64,000 nt of DNA from Clostridium sp. C105KSO13. GTDB taxonomy: Bacteria; Bacillota; Clostridia; Lachnospirales; Lachnospiraceae. The translations under genes were made by a program, and so were the position numbers. The notes under the pieces are model-generated. The model made no database searches. It saw only the letters and a list, made by a program, of their open reading frames with translations, and had not been told where the DNA came from. The stretch covers positions 1 through 64,000 of the forward strand of contig NZ_FBWL01000157.1 in the NCBI RefSeq assembly GCF_001517425.1, in the 5' to 3' direction. Numbering within the stretch: position 1 is the first letter of the stretch; every line of letters begins with the position of its first letter. Of the stretch, positions 33,401 to 40,148 are shown piece by piece.

Positions 33401-34126
33401 ATGGGAGAAATCATTGATTTTATAAAAGGAAACAAAGATTATTTTGAAAATTTTGTTACTCGCAGCACCTATCATTCTAACGGGATTGAAGGGAATACTT
33501 TGAGTTATGCGGAAACATATGCTATCATTTTTAATGACAATGAGTTTACAGTAAATGCCAAGCCCAGAGAGTTATATGAAGCAATCAACCATAAATATGC
33601 ATTAGACTATTTGTTTCATCATGTAGGTGAGCCACTATCGGAAAAGATGATAAAGGATTTAGGACAGATTGTAAATAAAAACATCAATGAGATTGAAGGC
33701 TACAGGAAAGAGCCAGTGATGATAAGAGGCGTTGAGCATATTCCGCCTGAGCCGGAAAAAGTCCCACAGGCAATGATGTATTTTGTCTACAATATTTCAC
33801 ATACGGATTATGAAAATATTTTCGTTAAGCTGGCTGATATGCATATCAACTTTGAAAGGATACATCCGTTTTCTGATGGGAATGGAAGAACGGGTAGGCT
33901 GTTGTTGAATTATGAATTACTGAGAGAAAATTATGCGCCTATAGTGATTCCAAAAGAGGAGAGAAGTCAGTATTTTCAGATGCTGGCTGCATGTGATTTA
34001 AAAGCGATGTCCAGTTATTTCAAAGATTTGGAGACTCGGGAAGTTGAGATTCTGAGAAAATTGGGATTTCAAAAAGACACTTCTCTCAAAAAAGTAAGAG
34101 AATCAAATGTAGGCCCAAAGCTATAA
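33401..34126 (+). CDS. Fic-domain protein 1 (AMP-transferase type)
   Basis: About 241 residues, start at MGEIIDFIKG with AGGAGACAGGAT. An earlier ATG at 33362 overlaps a TATAAT. The Fic core motif HPFSDGNGRTGR (about 154-165) is complete, with catalytic His and the GNGR anion hole. An N-terminal inhibitory motif SNGIEGN (about 26-32) carries the Glu that blocks ATP. Fic enzymes attach AMP or related groups to target proteins. With the inhibitory Glu on the same chain this is a self-restrained form. Next to a paralogue. Confidence 0.88.
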   Translation: MGEIIDFIKGNKDYFENFVTRSTYHSNGIEGNTLSYAETYAIIFNDNEFTVNAKPRELYEAINHKYALDYLFHHVGEPLSEKMIKDLGQIVNKNINEIEGYRKEPVMIRGVEHIPPEPEKVPQAMMYFVYNISHTDYENIFVKLADMHINFERIHPFSDGNGRTGRLLLNYELLRENYAPIVIPKEERSQYFQMLAACDLKAMSSYFKDLETREVEILRKLGFQKDTSLKKVRESNVGPKL

Positions 34127-34141
34127 TAGGGAGGAGCTATT

Positions 34142-34936
34142 ATGCCGATCATAGATAATGAAAATCAAATTCGAGAAATTGAAATGGGATTAAATCTTAT
34201 AGAAAAGGCAGAGAGTGATCCGCTTATTCAAGAGCCTTTTGCAAAGGATTTTTCTTTACGGTTCTGTTGGAGCAGTAATGCAATTGAGGGAAATACTTTG
34301 AATCTGGAAGAAACGGTTTCTGTCATTGAATATGATGAAGTGAGAAGTGGACATACCTATTCGGAGTACCATGAAGCAAAGAACCTGTATCAGGCCATTA
34401 GTCAGTTGCTTGTCCCTTTCAAAAAACAAGAAATCACTGAAGATTGGGTGAAAGATGCAAATGGAATCATCTTAGGCAAGAAGAGTGATTATAGAGAAAG
34501 CCCTGTATATATCGGGACACTAGTTGAAGCTATATTCTACCCTCCGGACTATGAAGAAATACCTGCATTAATGAAGCAATTTATTGTAGATATTCCATGC
34601 GAAGGAAATTCTGTAAAGGAGGTATTGGAGAGAGCAGCAGAGTTTCATATCCGGTTTGAAAGAATTCATCCTTTTCAGGATGGTAATGGAAGAGTTGGCC
34701 GGATGATATTGAATCAACAGTTGATCAATCATGGTCTGTTACCATTAGCAATTGAACCGAAAGGAAAATACCGCCAAGCATTCCGGCAATATGACAAAAA
34801 CAAAGATATTTCCTTGATGACCTACACATTATGTAAGGGAGAGATGGAGTCAATTAATAAGATTCAAGAGCTTGTAAAAAAAAGAAACCAGCAGATTAAG
34901 CCCGGCAAAAAGAAGGAATATGTTCCCAAAATGTGA
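34142..34936 (+). CDS. Fic-domain protein 2 (AMP-transferase type)
   Basis: 264 residues with GGGAGGAGC. The motif HPFQDGNGRVGR lies at about 177-188. The inhibitory SSNAIEGN lies at about 44-51 with Glu49. It is related to but not a close copy of the preceding Fic protein. Both might be regulatory toxins or target transfer-related or host enzymes. A tandem pair of self-inhibited Fics of different sequence is unusual. The promoter of the third antisense RNA starts directly after its stop. Confidence 0.88.
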   Translation: MPIIDNENQIREIEMGLNLIEKAESDPLIQEPFAKDFSLRFCWSSNAIEGNTLNLEETVSVIEYDEVRSGHTYSEYHEAKNLYQAISQLLVPFKKQEITEDWVKDANGIILGKKSDYRESPVYIGTLVEAIFYPPDYEEIPALMKQFIVDIPCEGNSVKEVLERAAEFHIRFERIHPFQDGNGRVGRMILNQQLINHGLLPLAIEPKGKYRQAFRQYDKNKDISLMTYTLCKGEMESINKIQELVKKRNQQIKPGKKKEYVPKM

Positions 34937-34938
34937 GT

Positions 34939-34967
34939 TTGACAATTATGAAGGAATCTGCTAAGAT
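34939..34967 (+). promoter_or_regulatory. Consensus promoter of antisense RNA 3
   Basis: TTGACA (34939-34944), 17 nt, TAAGAT (34962-34967). The transcript would start near 34974. Confidence 0.75.
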
Positions 34968-34973
34968 GAAGTT

Positions 34974-35061
34974 GTAAAAAGACACTGCCGATAGGCGGTC
35001 AGTCCAGATTTGGGTTTAAAAAAAGTAACCGTGACCTTGACTAGAGGCGGTTACTTTTTTG
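34974..35061 (+). ncRNA. Candidate antisense RNA of toxin 3
   Basis: Begins with an ACTGCC...GGCGGT hairpin (34984-34999), equivalent to the ACCGCC hairpins of copies 1 and 2. It ends in a terminator with 7-bp arms GTAACCG/CGGTTAC (35025-35054) and a T run. Convergent with and overlapping the 3' end of the toxin peptide at 35051-35143. Confidence 0.68.
35025..35061. terminator. Shared terminator of antisense RNA 3 and toxin 3
   Basis: GTAACCG and CGGTTAC with TTTTTTG on the plus strand. Confidence 0.7.
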
Positions 35062-35143
35062 TTTGATTTATGTAGGCTATTAGAATCGTAACGATGATTC
35101 CAAGAATCATCAGAACGGTCGAAAGCATTTCATAATCGCTCAT
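35051..35143 (-). CDS. Holin-like type I toxin peptide, copy 3
   Basis: 30 residues on the reverse strand, preceded by AAAGGAGGCT. Starts MSDYEMLSTVLMILGIIVTI and ends LIAYINQTKK: one hydrophobic helix between a polar start and a basic end. Less similar in sequence to copies 1 and 2 but with identical gene architecture. Membrane toxicity is inferred from family form. Confidence 0.68.
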   Translation of the reverse strand: MSDYEMLSTVLMILGIIVTILIAYINQTKK

Positions 35144-35481
35144 AAAAAGTAGCCTCCTTTCCTAGATTTCTCATGTCAGAGAACTCTATGTAATCAGAGG
35201 GTGCAGTCCCTCTGTTGAAGGACCAACCGCCTACCGCTTTTAAGCAGTGCCAGATTCATTTTAGCAAATTTTTTATATTTTCACAAGCGAGAATTCACCC
35301 TCAAAAGAGATGGTAACATTAGAGGGAAGTTTTAGCTAACAAACAGTGGCTGCAGGAAGCAAAAAGAGTTTCAAAACACAGACAGAACTCCTTGGCATTT
35401 AATGCTCCAGGGGTTTTTATATGTGGAAAGTAGATGGCTTTCCGCAACTATTTTATTTACCATATTATATATATCGGGGTC

Positions 35482-35554
35482 TTAGGGTGCTCCCTAACAA
35501 GATTTGGCATTATGTTTAACATAATGCGTATCTTGCCAAATCCCAAAGGGATTT
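35482..35554. other. oriT: Candidate origin of transfer (oriT)
   Basis: Nested inverted repeats: TTAGGG/CCCTAA (35482-35497); outer GATTTGGCA/TGCCAAATC (35501-35509 and 35534-35542) enclosing a 21-bp palindrome with 10-bp arms GCATTATGTT/AACATAATGC (35507-35527); and AAATCCC/GGGATTT (35538-35554). GGTGCTCCCT within it resembles IncQ/MOBP-type nic regions. It lies about 0.9 kb before the MobC and relaxase genes. The nick position is not determined. Confidence 0.6.
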
Positions 35555-35556
35555 GC

Positions 35557-35739
35557 AATACAAAGAGCAATACGTTTTCACAGAAAGTGAAATACAAATA
35601 GCAATACAGTGAAAACAGAGGTGAAATACAAATAGCAATACATTTGAATCAGGGTGGAATACACAAAGCAATACATCTGAATCAGAGTGAAATACATACA
35701 GCAATACACTATATCGGAGTGAAATACAAATAGCAATAC
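35557..35739. repeat. Six-copy iteron array
   Basis: The 17-bp unit AATACAAATAGCAATAC or close variants starts at 35557, 35591, 35625, 35658, 35691 and 35723, so the period is 34, 34, 33, 33, 32 bp (about three helical turns). Each unit contains two direct AATAC half-sites. Spacers are 15-17 bp and differ. Likely a binding array for a relaxosome or initiator protein beside oriT. Confidence 0.8.
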
Positions 35740-35764
35740 AGTGCGTTGGAGCAAAAAAAATATA

Positions 35765-35820
35765 GGTACCCTAAAGTAACCTTGTTTTCCCTTGTACAAA
35801 ATGTTATTGTAAAAAGGGAA
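35765..35820 (+). promoter_or_regulatory. Promoter region with shared GTAACC motif, copy B
   Basis: GGTACCCTAAAGTAACCT (35765-35782), then TTTTCC and an AT-rich segment. It aligns with 16827-16855 ahead of the surface-protein genes. Probably controls the mobilisation operon. Confidence 0.5.
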
Positions 35821-35831
35821 AAAAGATAGAA

Positions 35832-35861
35832 ACATCTGTTTTGAAAACAGGTGTTTTTTTT
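35832..35861 (+). terminator. Terminator-like hairpin in the mobilisation leader
   Basis: ACATCTGTTTT and AAAACAGGTGT pair around GA and are followed by eight T. Because it lies between the promoter motif and the first gene it could be an attenuator. Confidence 0.6.
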
Positions 35862-35893
35862 GCGCCTGGATATAGGAAAGGAGAAGACAATCA

Positions 35894-36166
35894 ATGAGCA
35901 AGAAAATATCACGGACTTATAGGCTGACAAAAGAGGCACTTTCCATAATTGAAAATCGTGATACAAGTAAATATCCTAATGCCAATGATTTTATTGAGAT
36001 GAGAATTATGGATCTACCAGATGAAGAAATGAGCAATAAAATACTCCTAGAGCTTAAACAGATACGTCTGGAGATAGAATCGTTAAAAGAGACCTTAAAT
36101 ACTTTAGGAGTAAATAAGGGGTCGGAAGAGAACATTTTCGACCTGCCTGTTACACCAACCATTTAA
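35894..36166 (+). CDS. Small helical protein, 90 aa, relaxosome operon
   Basis: Starts MSKKISRTYRLTKEALSIIE with AAAGGAG. The first 50 residues resemble a ribbon-helix-helix arrangement (a beta-like KISRTYRLT then two helices). A coiled-coil follows (ILLELKQIRLEIESLKETLN), then the tail DLPVTPTI. It may bind the adjacent iterons and oriT. The RHH reading is by eye only. Confidence 0.5.
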   Translation: MSKKISRTYRLTKEALSIIENRDTSKYPNANDFIEMRIMDLPDEEMSNKILLELKQIRLEIESLKETLNTLGVNKGSEENIFDLPVTPTI

Positions 36167-36186
36167 AAGAAAAGGAGCATAATAAA

Positions 36187-36471
36187 ATGACATTAGATCA
36201 ATTAAGAATCCAGTTAAAGAAAACAGAAAATGAGCTTAAAAAAAATGAAGAGAAGAAAAAGGACCTGCTTGGCAAAAAAACGGAAATTGAATTGCAGATT
36301 GCGCAGCTAGAAGCTGAAAAAGCTGAAAAGGTGCTCACAATCATAAAAGATAATTTCGGGGAAGTTGATGAGAATAATCTTGAGCTCTTCCAAAAGGTAA
36401 TGGAGGGTCAGTCAAAAGAAATTTTAAGACAGAAAGAAATGCTGGAGCATGGTGTGACGTCAGGGGTTTGA
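36187..36471 (+). CDS. DUF4315-like coiled-coil protein, 94 aa
   Basis: Begins MTLDQLRIQLKKTENELKKN and remains a charged coiled-coil to about residue 50, then a helical end. Length and composition match the small DUF4315 proteins found in Tn1549-type transfer modules. Ribosome binding site AAAGGAG. Function of the family unknown. Confidence 0.6.
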   Translation: MTLDQLRIQLKKTENELKKNEEKKKDLLGKKTEIELQIAQLEAEKAEKVLTIIKDNFGEVDENNLELFQKVMEGQSKEILRQKEMLEHGVTSGV

Positions 36472-36487
36472 TAAGGGGGTAGAGTGA

Positions 36488-36859
36488 TTGATTAACCGGA
36501 ATGTTATTATTGGTGTTCGTTTGACGCAGAAAGAATATGAGTACTTATGTAAGAAAGCAAAACAGGATCCTGATACACGTTATAAAAACGGTGATAAAAA
36601 CCTTTCCGGTTATATAAGAAACTATGTTTTAAAAGGAGCCGGATACGGAGATATCCATATTCGAAAAGAAATTGAAAATATGGCATACCAGATACGTAAG
36701 ATTGGTGTAAATATCAATCAGGCTACAAGGAAAATCAATAGCGGATATGGTACAGCAAAGGCAGTATCGGAACTGCAGGCTGACATGGCTCATCTTACTA
36801 AAAGCTTTGACGAATTTATTGATAAAATCACATTGGAGGGAGGCACATTGTGGCAATAA
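36488..36859 (+). CDS. mobC: MobC-like relaxosome accessory protein
   Basis: 123 residues, TTG start. The sequence RNVIIGVRLTQKEYEYLCKK followed by LSGYIRNYVLKGAG is the ribbon-helix-helix start of MobC/BacterialMob proteins. The second half has the family signature NMAYQIRKIGVNINQATRKI. MobC binds oriT and helps the relaxase to open and nick DNA. Its gene overlaps the relaxase start by 10 bp. Confidence 0.88.
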   Translation: MINRNVIIGVRLTQKEYEYLCKKAKQDPDTRYKNGDKNLSGYIRNYVLKGAGYGDIHIRKEIENMAYQIRKIGVNINQATRKINSGYGTAKAVSELQADMAHLTKSFDEFIDKITLEGGTLWQ

Positions 36860-38328
36860 CCAAGCTGATGAACATTAAGACAAGCAGTTATGGTGCCGGC
36901 AGACATTTGTACAACTCAATACAATATATTTTAAATCCGGAAAAGACTAAGGGCGGCCTTTTGGTGGGCGGCAATACTGGTGCTGTGTGCGATGAAGTAT
37001 ATGAGGTCATGATGGAGACAAAAAGAGTCTGGGACAAGATGGATGGAAGGCAGGGATACCATTTTGTTATCAGCTGGAAGCCAGGAGAAATCGAAGAGGA
37101 AAATGCCGTCCAGATTATAAAAGAATTTTGTGAAGAATATTTAGGAGAAGAGTATGATTATGTGTTTAGTGTACACGATGATCATGCACATATGCACGGG
37201 CATATTGTTTTCAATTCTGTCAGAAGAACAGACGGCTATAAATATCGTTATATCAAAGGCGATTGGGAAAAGTTCATCCAGCCTATCACTGATAAAGTGT
37301 GTATGAGTCATGGCCTTCCTAAGTTAGAATATGGGTCTAATCGTAAGGGGAAATCTTATGGTGAATGGTATAGCGAGAAGAATGGCAAAACCACGGGAAT
37401 AAAAATTATTAAAGCCGATATTGATTCAGCTATTACCAGATCGGATTCTTACTCTTCCTTTTTGAGCGTGATGGGAAAATTTGGGTACAAAATAGAACCA
37501 CGACTCATAGGCGGAGTACCCGAACTTGCACTGACAGCTCCGGGGCAGGAAAGAGCAAGAAGAACAAACAAATTGGGAGCGGGATATAGGCTTAAGGACA
37601 TCAAGGAGCGTATTGGAAAAGTGAAGTTTAGAATTGAGGCTCCAAAGCTACCGGCAGTAAAAAGCTGCACTATGAAATTTACGGTTAAGAAATTACCTCA
37701 GGCGTCCCGATACCAGGTACGAAAGGTCCGTGAAATCTATAAAGTACAAACCTTTTATACACGAAAGAATCCTTTTTTGGTCAACCAGTCTAACATCCGA
37801 AAAAATATGCGGCAGATTGAAAAGCTTACAGGCGATTGCCGTTATTTGCTACGAATGAAGATTAAAAATGAATCTGAGTTGACGCAGCGAGAAGAACTAC
37901 TGAAAAAAGAAGAAAGGACCTTGAAAAATCAGCGATCAGCTTTAATATCAGCTGCACATGTTCTGGAAGATGATAAAGAATATGCGGAGTATCTGAAACT
38001 GCAACAGGAATTACAGGAGATATCTGAATGGGATGATCGCTTTGAAGATGTGCAGGATGCGTTGGAGGCACTGGAAGAAAAACTGCCTTTGGGAGAAGAA
38101 ACTATCGAAGCAGATACTACCAAGATAAAGGATCAGTTGGAGTCAATAAGAAAGGAAAAAAATATCATCCGGCGTATAAAGAAAAGGGATGGTGAATTGC
38201 AGATAATAGAGCGTCAGGAACGAATAAATATTTTGCCCACTGCAGAGCAGATTATGGAGAAAGCGAGAGGAGAAAAAAAATGGCAGAAGATACAAACCCA
38301 GAAGAAATCAGACCAGAAGAAAGGGTAA
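36850..38328 (+). CDS. MOBP-type relaxase
   Basis: 492 residues, GTG start overlapping mobC. N-terminal relaxase domain with YILNPEKTKGG and the metal-binding histidine triad HDDHAHMHGHIVFNS (about 108-122). The catalytic Tyr is probably one of those in the first 30 residues (SSYGAGRHLY, SIQYIL). The C-terminal half is a long charged coiled-coil (about 330-490). It would nick oriT, stay attached to the strand and guide it to VirD4. Confidence 0.92.
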   Translation: MAITKLMNIKTSSYGAGRHLYNSIQYILNPEKTKGGLLVGGNTGAVCDEVYEVMMETKRVWDKMDGRQGYHFVISWKPGEIEEENAVQIIKEFCEEYLGEEYDYVFSVHDDHAHMHGHIVFNSVRRTDGYKYRYIKGDWEKFIQPITDKVCMSHGLPKLEYGSNRKGKSYGEWYSEKNGKTTGIKIIKADIDSAITRSDSYSSFLSVMGKFGYKIEPRLIGGVPELALTAPGQERARRTNKLGAGYRLKDIKERIGKVKFRIEAPKLPAVKSCTMKFTVKKLPQASRYQVRKVREIYKVQTFYTRKNPFLVNQSNIRKNMRQIEKLTGDCRYLLRMKIKNESELTQREELLKKEERTLKNQRSALISAAHVLEDDKEYAEYLKLQQELQEISEWDDRFEDVQDALEALEEKLPLGEETIEADTTKIKDQLESIRKEKNIIRRIKKRDGELQIIERQERINILPTAEQIMEKARGEKKWQKIQTQKKSDQKKG

Positions 38329-39095
38329 AAAAACAGCAGCTTGCAATTGCATCAAGCATGAAAGTGGAGAAAGCTGTGTTGTATGTTTTAAACACTGTAG
38401 CTGACTGGCATGTTCGGGAATGGCTATATATTTGTGCAGTAGATGGTATGCCGGCAGAACAACTGAAAAATTTTGCTGAGACAAAAACAAATGTTTTGGA
38501 AATTAAGAAAGAACGCATGGTTTTTCTGAGAGATAGATATGTACAGACAGATCCGCTGCAGTTGAAAATTGAAACACTGCAAAAGGAAGTTCAGGAGGTC
38601 TGCCAGGAAAGCAGACAGGCCCGGTCTACAATAGAAAATGGTTTAGAGGATGCTTTAAAGAAGCAGGCCCAGGCGCAGACTGAAACTATCCATGTAAAAG
38701 ATGAAATAATTGCAATGCTGAAAAATCAGGTTCTGGATTTACAGGAGGACAGGAAAGCGTTTCCATCTGAAAAAGAAATTGTACCGAAATCCGGTACAGA
38801 TAATACAGTGTTAGAAGCTCTGGATGTTGGTGCAAAAACATTACATAGAACAAAGAAAAAATCTGGTGCAGGACAACTCCTGTCTCTCATACGCCGGAAT
38901 GCGGAAACAAAGAAATTTATTGAACGTTACATACAAAGTGACAAGATGTCCACAGAGCAGACGAATTTTCTACTTGACTGTCTGGAAGAGGGAATGAGTG
39001 TTAAGGATATAGAGGCCTTTGCAGCTCCTGGGCTTTCGCTTGAGATGATGAGTCGTCTTAAGAAATTTAGCCAAAAGGATTACGGGGAGGAATGA
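38280..39095 (+). CDS. Coiled-coil transfer-operon protein with VPKSGT linker
   Basis: 271 residues. The start overlaps the relaxase gene. N-terminal helical part (about 20-85, VLYVLNTVADWHVREWLYIC), coiled-coil (about 90-160), then V-P-K-S-G-T (168-173) encoded by the 17-bp palindrome, and a C-terminal helical domain (FIERYIQSDKMSTEQTNFLL, then LDCLEEGMSVKDIEAFAAPG). The last domain resembles the end of the VirD4 protein (ILVGLESGLSEKQIKSYFCL). Possibly a partner binding the same component as VirD4. Confidence 0.6.
   Translation: MAEDTNPEEIRPEERVKKQQLAIASSMKVEKAVLYVLNTVADWHVREWLYICAVDGMPAEQLKNFAETKTNVLEIKKERMVFLRDRYVQTDPLQLKIETLQKEVQEVCQESRQARSTIENGLEDALKKQAQAQTETIHVKDEIIAMLKNQVLDLQEDRKAFPSEKEIVPKSGTDNTVLEALDVGAKTLHRTKKKSGAGQLLSLIRRNAETKKFIERYIQSDKMSTEQTNFLLDCLEEGMSVKDIEAFAAPGLSLEMMSRLKKFSQKDYGEE
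38781..38797. repeat. 17-bp palindrome, site 12 (in gene)
   Basis: GTACCGAAATCCGGTAC, read as V-P-K-S-G-T. Confidence 0.8.
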
Positions 39096-39099
39096 GCGG

Positions 39100-40080
39100 A
39101 TGAATACCCAAAAAGAGATACAGGAGATATTTGCAGATTATAAGATGTACATTGCAGGCAAAGGCTGCTCCAGGGAAGCACTGCTCGAAAAACACAATAA
39201 CCACCCACTTCTATTAAGCATGTTGGCCTCCCCAGAGAACATGATTGAGGGGGGCTTGGAGGATGCTGTGAGCGAAATGTCCGACATCTATCTAAAATAT
39301 TCTGGCAGGAAACTACGGGATGAAGAGTGGGAGGCTATTTTGGAAGCAGCCAATAATATCTCCGTTAAGGTGGACGATAACAAATGGTGCAGGGATACAT
39401 TGGTTGAGCTGCTTGATGTTTTGGAAGACGGGGAAAAAGAACCGGATACTTTAGAAGAATCTCAGCTGTCTCTTCCATATGTAAATTATGAAGAACAGAA
39501 GTGGGATATCCAGACTGAGATGCATTTAGCAAGGCAGGGGAATGTTTTAGCATATGGTACAGTAACAATCGATAACTGCATTAAATTTCCTGTGCAATTA
39601 AGAAAATATAAGGATGAAAAAAGTGGGGAAGAAAAAAGTTTTTTAAGTTATCCTAGAAGATTGGTCAAGGGACAGTGGGAAGACACAGTGCATCCGGAGC
39701 GAGAACTGCATAAGAAAATTACGGCTTCTGCCGGCAATGCAATTAAGAAAGAGCTTGCTAAGGATATGTATCTGCCGGAGGTGGATGTTGTTTCTGTTAC
39801 GCCTGTTACCCCTAAAAATATAGCCGGTGCAAAGGCGGTAATATGTGGCTTGGCGACTGTAAAGATAAGTGGACTTACCATTCATGGGATTACAATCAAG
39901 CAGAGCGAAAAGGGCCTTTTTATAAATATGCCACAATATCAAAATGATACAGGATATAAGGATATTGTATATGGAACATCCAAAGCAATACAACAGAAAA
40001 TGGAAAAAGCAATCTTAAGTGTGTATAAAGACAAAATAAAAACAGCTACGCCTTTGAAAACAGTAAATAAGGTATTGTAA
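39100..40080 (+). CDS. Protein with two SpoVG-like domains
   Basis: 326 residues. An N-terminal helical part (about 1-125) is followed by two units resembling SpoVG. One is at about 145-225 (LAYGTVTIDNCIKFPVQLRK, then SYPRRLVKGQWEDTVHPERE). The other is at about 235-310 (AKAVICGLATVKISGLTIHG, then GLFINMPQYQNDTGYKDIVY). SpoVG is a small DNA/RNA-binding regulator. Duplicated SpoVG units behind a helical domain are not a form I recognise. It lies between relaxase and helicase genes, so a nucleic-acid role in transfer is plausible. Confidence 0.65.
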   Translation: MNTQKEIQEIFADYKMYIAGKGCSREALLEKHNNHPLLLSMLASPENMIEGGLEDAVSEMSDIYLKYSGRKLRDEEWEAILEAANNISVKVDDNKWCRDTLVELLDVLEDGEKEPDTLEESQLSLPYVNYEEQKWDIQTEMHLARQGNVLAYGTVTIDNCIKFPVQLRKYKDEKSGEEKSFLSYPRRLVKGQWEDTVHPERELHKKITASAGNAIKKELAKDMYLPEVDVVSVTPVTPKNIAGAKAVICGLATVKISGLTIHGITIKQSEKGLFINMPQYQNDTGYKDIVYGTSKAIQQKMEKAILSVYKDKIKTATPLKTVNKVL

Positions 40081-40148
40081 AACCCGTTTTATAAATGGAG
40101 AGCTACTCAGAACATAGAATTTATTACTTATGAAGGAGGTACATATAT

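Noticed and set aside
35557-35739. CRISPR-like repeat array
   Set aside because: Repeats are 17 bp with spacers of only 15-17 bp, each repeat has internal half-sites, and no cas genes are present; iterons next to oriT fit better.
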